This document shows positions 1 through 5,375 of a stretch of 7,779 nt of DNA, piece by piece; within the stretch, counting starts at the first letter, position 1, and each line of letters begins with the position of its first letter. A model generated the notes under the pieces. That model worked only from the letters and a program-made list of their open reading frames with translations, ran no database searches and was not told the origin of the DNA. This DNA comes from Bryobacterales bacterium (GTDB taxonomy: Bacteria; Acidobacteriota; Terriglobia; Bryobacterales; Bryobacteraceae), in contig JALOKO010000164.1 of the NCBI GenBank assembly GCA_025456495.1, positions 1-7,779 of the forward strand, given 5' to 3'. Both the position numbers and the translations under genes were made by a program.

Positions 1-1
1 C

Positions 2-3000
2 GGGTTGGTAGCCGAGGCGGAAAGGGAAAGCCTGCAGCAATCGATGCGGCTTCCGGCGGATGGCGAGGAAGCGCGGGCGGTGGTTGCGCGGGCGCGTCGC
101 GGAGAGGCGCGCATTGAGACCAAGCGATTCGAAACCAAGCGGATGGCGGCGCCGGGCCTGTATGATCTGGCTGAGTTGCAGCGCCATGCCAACCGCCTGT
201 ACGGCTACAGCGCGCAGCAGACCCTGGATATCGCACAGGCGCTGTACGAGCGGCACAAGTTGCTCAGCTATCCGCGTACGGACAGCAGGCACTTGTCGAA
301 GACCGTGGCGGAGACGCTGCCGCGGGTGGTGGCCGCCATCGCGCCGGGCTACACGGGCCTGCTTGCCGAGGGCACGGGCGAACGGGCGCTGGGCAGCCGC
401 TATGTGGACGACGCCAAGGTAGGGGACCACCACGCAATTATTCCTACGCCTGCCTCGCCGGCGCGCGCCAACCTGTCCGAAGAGGAGCGCCGCCTCTACG
501 ATCTGGTGTGCCGTCGCCTGCTGATGGCTTGGCATGCGGACTTCCTCACCGATGTCACGACGGTGGTGACCGTAATCCGCAACGGCGACATCCAGGACCA
601 CTACCATTCCAGTGGCACCCTCATCCGGCAGGCGGGATGGAAGGTGCTGGACATCCAGACCGAAGCGAAGAAGAAGCGGGGCGCGAAGGCGAAGCCTGCG
701 GAATCCGGGGACGAAAGCAAGGGCAACGGCGACCCCGTGGAGGGCGAGGGACAGACCCTACCGCCAAACCTGGAGGAAGGCCAGTTGCAGGATGTGCTGG
801 ACGCGGAGGCAATCTCGAAAAAGACCCGTCCCCCGAAGCGCCTGACCGAGGCTACGCTGTTGACCGCAATGCAGACCGCGGGCAAGACCCTGGACGAGAA
901 GGAGCTTTCCGATGCGATGAAGGATAGCGGGCTGGGTACCCCAGCCACGCGCGCATCCATCATTGAGGTGCTGTTGAAGCGCGGATTCATGGAACGGCAG
1001 GGGAAGGCGCTTGCGGCGACGGATAAGGGCATTCGGCTGATCGAGGCGGTACACCCTGAGGTGAAGAGTCCCGCGATGACCGGGCAGTGGGAGGCGCGTC
1101 TGAAGCGGATTGAGCGCCGGGAGGCGGACCTTGAGCCGTTTTTGGGGGACATCGAACGGTATGTGACCGAGGTGGTGGCGAAGGTAAAAGGGGCGACTGT
1201 GAGTGGGGAAATGGCCAGCGCCCCTGCACCGCGCGCGACTGGCGCAACGGGATGGGCCAGGGGTGAATTGAAACAAGCGGGCGCGAGCAGCGACGACGGC
1301 GCGACGCAGGTGGGCACGACGGATGGCAACCCGGAGGCAGGGCAAGCGACGGCTTCAGCGGTTGCCCAAGTGGCGGCGGGGAAACCATTGGAGGACCTGC
1401 TGCATGAGGTGTTCGGATTCCGCGAATTCCGGCCCTACCAGCGCGAGGTGTGCCAGACGGTGGTGGATGGCAAAGACGTGTTGCTGGTGATGCCCACTGG
1501 CGCGGGGAAAAGCTTGTGCTACCAGCTTCCGGGCCTGGCGCTGGGCGGCACGACGCTGGTGATTAGCCCGCTGATTGCGCTGATGGAAGACCAGGTGGCG
1601 CAAATGCAGGCGCGCGGGATTGCGGTGGAACGCATCCATTCCGGGCGTGACCGCGCCGAGTCGCGGCAGGTTTGTCTGGACTACCTGAACGGCAAGCTGC
1701 AGTTCCTGTTCGTGGCGCCGGAGCGGCTGCGTGTTCCGGGCTTTCCAGAGATGCTGGCCAAGCGACGGCCGACGCTGATCGCGGTGGACGAGGCGCATTG
1801 CATTTCGCAGTGGGGCCACGATTTCCGGCCGGATTATCGTAGCTTCGGCCAGCATCTGCCGCATTTGAGACCGGCGCCGGTGATCGCGTTGACAGCAACC
1901 GCCACGCCCCAGGTGCAGGATGACATTGCGCGGCAGTTGGGATTGGCGCCGGAGGGGCGATTCATCCAGGGCTTCCGTCGGGAAAACATCGCGATTGAGG
2001 TGGTGCAGGCTCCGCCGGGCGAACGACTGCGGCTGGTGCGGGATCTGCTATCGGCGCCAGAGCGGCGCCCGGCGATTGTCTATGCGCCAACGCGCAGCAA
2101 GGCCAATGACCTGGCCCTGCAGTTGAAGGCGGAGTTCCCCTGCGACGCCTACCATGCCGGGATGGCCACCGATGCGCGGCAGCGGGTGCAGAGCCGCTTC
2201 CTGGATGGGCGGCTGGAGGTGATTGTGGCCACCATCGCTTTCGGGATGGGCATCGACAAGCCGAACGTGCGCAGTGTAATCCATACGGCGCTGCCTAGCA
2301 GCATGGAGGGCTACTACCAGGAGGTGGGGCGCGCCGGGCGTGACGGACTGCCCGCACGCGCGGTGCTGATGCACTCCTACGCAGACCGGCACACGCATGA
2401 CTTCTTCTTTGAGCGGGACTATCCTCCGGTGGAGGTGCTGGAACGGATTCACGGGTTGTTGGGCGACGCGCCGGTGGCCAAGGAAGAACTGCGCGCGGCC
2501 AGCCGTTTGGCGGCCGAGGACTTTGACCGTGCGCTGGAGAAGCTATGGATCCACGGCGGGGCCAGCGTGGATTTCGCGGAGAACGTGTCGCGTGGACCCA
2601 TGGAATGGCGTGAGCCCTACCAGGAGATCAAGCGCCAGAAGCATGCGCAACTGGAAATGATGCTGCGCTTTGCCGAGGAGAGCCATTGCCGCATGCGCAG
2701 TCTGGTGGCCCATTTTGGCGATACGCAAGGGGCGCGGCAGCCCTGCGGCATTTGCGATTTCTGCGACCCTCGGGCGGTGGAGGCGCAGGCGATGCGCGAG
2801 GCCACCACGGATGAGGAAACCCTGGGCCGCGCGGTGCTGGCCACCCTGCGAGGGCGCGACGGCCAAAGCGTGGGCAAACTGCACGAGCAGGTTTGCGGCG
2901 CGGGGCCATTACCTGCAGGGCGGCTGGACCGGGACGACTTCGACCTGCTGCTGAGGGCCATGGCAGAGGCGGGATGGTTGACGATGCGAGACGATACCTT

Positions 3001-3445
3001 TCAGGCGGACGGCCGGGAGATTCGTTTTCGGCGCGTGTCGCTGACGCATGAGGGCCGCACCGCGAAGCCCGGTGAGCCCCTGCAGTTGCTGTTGCGGGAG
3101 CGCATCGAACCCAGTAAGCGGGTACGGAAAGCATCCGTCTCGAAGAAGGGCAAGACGGCAAAGGCCGCCAAGTCATCGGCCCCCAGAAGCCGCGCGAAGA
3201 CACAGTCTGCCCCTGCCCCGGCGGAGGGAAGTCCCCTACTGGCGGAGGCGCTGCGAGCCTGGCGATTGGCGGAAGCGAAGAAGCGCGGCGTTCCAGCCTT
3301 CCGGATCTTTTCTGACAAAGCGTTGGAGGGGCTTGTGCTGGCGCGGCCTACCAGCGAGGACGATTTGTTTCTGGTGGCGGGGCTGGGGCCGGCATTCGTC
3401 CGGAGGCATGGCGCGGCGCTGCTGCGGGTGTTGGGGAAAGCGTAA
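2..3445 (+). CDS. Topoisomerase III-RecQ helicase fusion protein (5' end outside window)
   Basis: The frame is open to the left edge, so the N-terminal Toprim domain lies outside; 1146 residues are numbered here from the TTG at 5, which is not a credible start. Residues 1-395 are topoisomerase III (TopB type IA): catalytic Tyr89 in SYPRTDS, then DHHAIIPT at 141-148, GLGTPATRASII at 309-320 and a closing SPAMTGQWEARLKRIE. A linker (about 396-460) leads into RecQ: Walker A PTGAGKS at 497-503, DEAH at 595-598, aromatic loop SQWGHDFRPDY, ALTATAT at 628-634, FGMGIDKPNVR, and QEVGRAGRDG at 772-781. Zn-site cysteines are 895, 914, 917 and 920. A winged-helix-like stretch (about 935-1015), a basic linker (1035-1074) and an HRDC-like domain (1075-1146) follow. 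Known biology: RecQ unwinding feeds single strands to Topo III, which passes strands to decatenate DNA or dissolve recombination intermediates. Both active sites look intact. By TopB length, about 240 residues are missing, giving roughly 1,400 in all. Confidence 0.95.
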   Translation, partial: GLVAEAERESLQQSMRLPADGEEARAVVARARRGEARIETKRFETKRMAAPGLYDLAELQRHANRLYGYSAQQTLDIAQALYERHKLLSYPRTDSRHLSKTVAETLPRVVAAIAPGYTGLLAEGTGERALGSRYVDDAKVGDHHAIIPTPASPARANLSEEERRLYDLVCRRLLMAWHADFLTDVTTVVTVIRNGDIQDHYHSSGTLIRQAGWKVLDIQTEAKKKRGAKAKPAESGDESKGNGDPVEGEGQTLPPNLEEGQLQDVLDAEAISKKTRPPKRLTEATLLTAMQTAGKTLDEKELSDAMKDSGLGTPATRASIIEVLLKRGFMERQGKALAATDKGIRLIEAVHPEVKSPAMTGQWEARLKRIERREADLEPFLGDIERYVTEVVAKVKGATVSGEMASAPAPRATGATGWARGELKQAGASSDDGATQVGTTDGNPEAGQATASAVAQVAAGKPLEDLLHEVFGFREFRPYQREVCQTVVDGKDVLLVMPTGAGKSLCYQLPGLALGGTTLVISPLIALMEDQVAQMQARGIAVERIHSGRDRAESRQVCLDYLNGKLQFLFVAPERLRVPGFPEMLAKRRPTLIAVDEAHCISQWGHDFRPDYRSFGQHLPHLRPAPVIALTATATPQVQDDIARQLGLAPEGRFIQGFRRENIAIEVVQAPPGERLRLVRDLLSAPERRPAIVYAPTRSKANDLALQLKAEFPCDAYHAGMATDARQRVQSRFLDGRLEVIVATIAFGMGIDKPNVRSVIHTALPSSMEGYYQEVGRAGRDGLPARAVLMHSYADRHTHDFFFERDYPPVEVLERIHGLLGDAPVAKEELRAASRLAAEDFDRALEKLWIHGGASVDFAENVSRGPMEWREPYQEIKRQKHAQLEMMLRFAEESHCRMRSLVAHFGDTQGARQPCGICDFCDPRAVEAQAMREATTDEETLGRAVLATLRGRDGQSVGKLHEQVCGAGPLPAGRLDRDDFDLLLRAMAEAGWLTMRDDTFQADGREIRFRRVSLTHEGRTAKPGEPLQLLLRERIEPSKRVRKASVSKKGKTAKAAKSSAPRSRAKTQSAPAPAEGSPLLAEALRAWRLAEAKKRGVPAFRIFSDKALEGLVLARPTSEDDLFLVAGLGPAFVRRHGAALLRVLGKA
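1190..1384 (+). other. Interdomain linker joining Topo III and RecQ
   Basis: This stretch encodes residues about 396-460 of the fusion. It is rich in Ala, Gly, Ser, Thr and Gln and has no recognisable motif, which fits a flexible tether. The reading frame runs through it with no stop. In-frame start codons exist (GTG at 1199, ATG at 1211). The only purine-rich sequence, GTGAGTGGGGAA, lies directly against the ATG, too close for a normal ribosome site. A separately translated RecQ is therefore possible but not supported. Confidence 0.7.
3227..3442 (+). other. C-terminal HRDC-like domain of the fusion protein
   Basis: Residues 1075-1146 read SPLLAEALRAWRLAEAKKRG, then VPAFRIFSDKALEGL, then a LVAGLGPAFVRRHG segment. 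This is the usual HRDC order: helix one, the P-AF-IFSD-L turn, and a closing GxG-x-K/R-helix. In RecQ family proteins HRDC helps binding to DNA structures such as Holliday junctions. A Lys/Ala/Ser-rich linker (residues 1035-1074) separates it from the winged-helix region. The fusion therefore keeps the full RecQ accessory set instead of only the motor core. Confidence 0.75.
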
Positions 3446-3455
3446 CGCGAGGGGA

Positions 3456-3486
3456 TTCGCGGAAGCGATTGCGGGCGCGCCGCGAA
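3456..3486. terminator. Candidate hairpin between convergent genes
   Basis: Only 42 bp separate the stop of the fusion gene (3443-3445) from the stop of the minus-strand kinase (3488-3490). In this gap TTCGCGG (3456-3462) is a perfect inverted repeat of CCGCGAA (3480-3486), with a 17-nt loop. A smaller alternative stem, TCGC-GGAA-GCGA, lies at 3457-3468. No T tract follows on either strand, so this is not a canonical intrinsic terminator. A bidirectional transcription stop is inferred from position and symmetry only. Confidence 0.3.
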
Positions 3487-3487
3487 G

Positions 3488-5161
3488 CTAGCGTGGGTTT
3501 GGGGTGGGGCTGGACTTGCCGAAGGACTCAATCTGCTTCATGAGCTTGTCGGCTGCTTCCAGGGCTTGCTCAGCCTCGCCGAGCTCCTCATGGGCCAGGC
3601 GCAGGTTCTGTGACTTGACGGCAGCCTCGGCGGCGGCGAGGCTATCGGAGACCTTACGCAGGTGGTCGCCCAGCGGGCCAAGGCTGGCCTGGCGTTGATC
3701 CTGAGTCATGCCCTGGATGTAACGGGGAATGTCGCGGCGGCGCAGCCCCAGTGCATCCCGCTTTTCCGCCGCTTCCTGGTAGCGCTTGGCGATTGCCAGC
3801 AGGGCGTCGGCGCGCTCCAACGCCATAAAGCGGCGCCCTTCCCGGGCTTCGGGGCCTGAGCGGGCGATGTCAATGCCAGCGGCACGGAGGGCTTGATCCA
3901 CTTCGCTGTAGGCCTGCCGGACTTCCGTCTCCCCTTCCGATGGTGGCCTGCCCCGCCGATCACGTGGGTTGTCATCCGCACGTTGGTTAGCCCCACTGGC
4001 AGGGGGGAGCGGCGCGTCCGGCGGCGGAGGGCCATCGCCGCGAAATCGTCCCTGGCTGACTTGGGATTCCGGCGCCTTGTCTGGTGTTGTCTGAAACAGC
4101 CGTGGCCCAAAGATGACGAGGATCGCGATTAAACCCACCGCCATGCCAGCCAATCCGACGAGATTCTCCCACTTGGATTTGGCAGGCGGCGCCGCTGGTT
4201 GATCCGCGAGGGGTGTGGGCGTGGCGGGCATGGTTTGCGTGGGGCTGTTGAGGTGCGGGTGGGCCGCCGCACCCAGGGTTACCGCCTGTGCGCGTTCGGT
4301 ATAGGCTGTCTTGAAAATGGAGGAGTCCAGCCGGCCTTCAACGCCGCCCTGCAAGGCAAGAATCGCCTGTTGAAAGCTGGTTGCATCCTGGAAGCGATCC
4401 TCAGGACGTTTGGCAATGGCCTTCAGGATGATGTCGTTCAAGGCGTCGGGCAGCGCGGGATTGCGTTCCAAAGGCGGCAGCGGTGGCTGGTCAAGGTGGG
4501 CAGCCATCACGGTGTAGCCGCTGGAGCCTTCGAAGGGCCTGGACCCGGTGGCCATTTCGTAGAGCGTGATGCCCAGCGAATAAAGGTCAGCGCGATGGTC
4601 AGCATGTTCGCCGCGAATCTGCTCGGGCGACATGTAGTAGAGCGAGCCCAGGGTCATGCCGGTCATGGTCATGCCTTGGTCAGCCAGAGAACGGGCGATG
4701 CCGAAGTCCATCAACCGCACTTCATCCCCGGCGGTCACCATGATGTTCTGGGGCTTGATGTCGCGGTGGATGACGCCACGGGCATGCGCGTACCCAAGGG
4801 CGTCCAGCACCTGCCCGGTGTAGTGCAGGGCGTTCTTCGGGGGAAGGGGGCCACCCTTCAGGAGCGCGTCCACGGTGAGCCCATCGACGAACTCCATCAC
4901 CATGATCAGCAGGCTGTCCACCCGCTGTGCGGTGCGCAACTCAGCGATGTGCGGGTGCTTGAGCGCGGCCGAAATCTTGATCTCGCGCAGAAAGCGGTCC
5001 TGCAGTTCGGGGCTGGCCTGGAGGCCGGAGGATAGCACCTTGATGGCTTCCACGCGATCTGACAAGACGTTGCGGACCTGGTACACCTCACCCATGCCAC
5101 CGGCGCCAAGGAGGCGCAGGATTTCGTAGTCTCCGAGATGTTCACCTGGACGGAAAGGCAT
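3488..5161 (-). CDS. Transmembrane Ser/Thr protein kinase with helical C-terminal tail (kinase 1)
   Basis: This 557-residue Hanks-type kinase has all catalytic landmarks: glycine loop LGAGGMGEVY at 18-27, AIK with Lys41, alpha-C Glu60, HRDIKPQN at 132-139, DFG at 152-154 and SPE at 178-180. The activation loop is rich in Thr/Met and offers autophosphorylation sites. A linker (about 271-330) leads to one hydrophobic helix near 334-351, so the kinase is predicted cytoplasmic and the C-terminus external. The outer part begins Pro-rich (377-408) and becomes long helices (410-545) with no PASTA or other named sensor domain. The ATG at 5159-5161 is the first start after an in-frame TAA and sits ten residues before DYEIL, the normal distance. 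No Shine-Dalgarno is visible; the bases before the ATG are CCAGCAGCCCT. It lies downstream of a close paralogue, 214 bp away. Its substrate is unknown. Confidence 0.95.
   Translation of the reverse strand: MPFRPGEHLGDYEILRLLGAGGMGEVYQVRNVLSDRVEAIKVLSSGLQASPELQDRFLREIKISAALKHPHIAELRTAQRVDSLLIMVMEFVDGLTVDALLKGGPLPPKNALHYTGQVLDALGYAHARGVIHRDIKPQNIMVTAGDEVRLMDFGIARSLADQGMTMTGMTLGSLYYMSPEQIRGEHADHRADLYSLGITLYEMATGSRPFEGSSGYTVMAAHLDQPPLPPLERNPALPDALNDIILKAIAKRPEDRFQDATSFQQAILALQGGVEGRLDSSIFKTAYTERAQAVTLGAAAHPHLNSPTQTMPATPTPLADQPAAPPAKSKWENLVGLAGMAVGLIAILVIFGPRLFQTTPDKAPESQVSQGRFRGDGPPPPDAPLPPASGANQRADDNPRDRRGRPPSEGETEVRQAYSEVDQALRAAGIDIARSGPEAREGRRFMALERADALLAIAKRYQEAAEKRDALGLRRRDIPRYIQGMTQDQRQASLGPLGDHLRKVSDSLAAAEAAVKSQNLRLAHEELGEAEQALEAADKLMKQIESFGKSSPTPNPR
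4109..4162 (-). other. Predicted membrane helix of kinase 1
   Basis: Residues about 334-351 (LVGLAGMAVGLIAILVIF) are uninterrupted hydrophobic residues. Lys-Ser-Lys-Trp-Glu lies on the kinase side and Pro-Arg follows. With the basic residues inside, the kinase domain is cytoplasmic and the tail external. Confidence 0.85.
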
Positions 5162-5199
5162 AGGGCTGCTGGAAACCGACGCAGCGGGAATCCAATCGC

Positions 5200-5208
5200 A
5201 TTATCGCA
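5200..5208 (-). promoter_or_regulatory. Possible extended -10 promoter of kinase 1
   Basis: The minus strand reads TGCGATAAT, which fits the extended -10 pattern TGnTATAAT with one mismatch. No good -35 hexamer is found 16-18 bp upstream, as is common for extended -10 promoters. A start about 7 bp downstream would leave a leader of roughly 30 nt before the ATG at 5161. The element overlaps a small inverted repeat, ATCGC-AAA-GCGAT (5203-5215), which could be an operator. This rests on a short match only. Confidence 0.3.
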
Positions 5209-5216
5209 AAGCGATG

Positions 5217-5237
5217 GGTCGAGCGCCCGCCTCGACC
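5217..5237. repeat. Perfect 7-bp inverted repeat upstream of kinase 1
   Basis: GGTCGAG (5217-5223) and CTCGACC (5231-5237) are exact reverse complements separated by 7 bases. The right arm overlaps the first unit of the 34-bp tandem array, and the symmetry lies just upstream of the candidate -10. It could be a protein-binding site or a hairpin. Which of these applies cannot be told from sequence. Confidence 0.45.
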
Positions 5238-5328
5238 TGCGATACGCCGTGACCGGCGATATGCCTCGATCTGCGATACGCCGTGACCGGCGATATGCCT
5301 CGATCTGCGATACGCCGTGACCGGCGAT
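5230..5328. repeat. Tandem array of three 34-bp units with 17-bp sub-period
   Basis: Units lie at 5230-5263, 5264-5297 and 5298-5328 (the last lacks 3 bases). Units 1 and 2 differ at one base (CCTCGAC versus CCTCGAT); units 2 and 3 agree throughout the shared length. Each unit carries the inverted repeat CGCCG-TGAC-CGGCG. The word GCGAT starts at 5239, 5256, 5273, 5290, 5307 and 5324, exactly every 17 bp. Each 34-bp unit is therefore a pair of related 17-mers (GCGATACGCCGTGACCG and GCGATATGCCTCGATCT, 12 of 17 identical). The array fills most of the gap between the two kinases, upstream of kinase 1. Neither 17 nor 34 is a multiple of three, so it is not coding. Possible roles are a multi-site operator or a neutral expanded repeat. 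Confidence 0.9.
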
Positions 5329-5350
5329 GAACGGCTGAGGCAGGCGTTCA
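5328..5350. repeat. Inverted repeat just downstream of kinase 2
   Basis: TGAACG (5328-5333) pairs with CGTTCA (5345-5350) across an 11-base loop, about 26 bp past the kinase 2 stop. It could form a weak hairpin in the kinase 2 transcript. There is no U tract, so termination is uncertain and read-through into kinase 1 remains possible. Confidence 0.3.
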
Positions 5351-5375
5351 CGTTTGCGGGTGAGTGGACGAAAGA

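Noticed and set aside
601..1329. Minus-strand open frame (242 codons) inside the topoisomerase III region
   Set aside because: The opposite strand carries clear TopB motifs; the frame lacks any recognisable domain and is Ser/Pro/Arg-rich as expected for a shadow.
2..3445. Reverse gyrase
   Set aside because: The domain order is opposite, and the helicase has RecQ-specific Zn cysteines, aromatic loop and HRDC.
3474..3481. Palindrome GGCGCGCC in the convergent gap
   Set aside because: An 8-bp palindrome of G and C is expected by chance in GC-rich DNA and has no supporting context.
4199..5035. Long plus-strand open frame (278 codons) opposite kinase 1
   Set aside because: It is antisense to the conserved kinase core. 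A similar antisense peptide (HELHHH, LDLAQ) appears opposite kinase 2 simply because the kinases are paralogous. No domain or ribosome site supports it.
5230..5328. Possible CRISPR array
   Set aside because: The copies are directly adjacent with no unique spacers, and there are no cas genes nearby.
5142..5351. Small minus-strand frame (69 codons) across the 34-bp repeats
   Set aside because: The repeat length is not a multiple of three, so the peptide is scrambled repeat in successive frames. It also overlaps the kinase 1 start. No evidence of a leader peptide.
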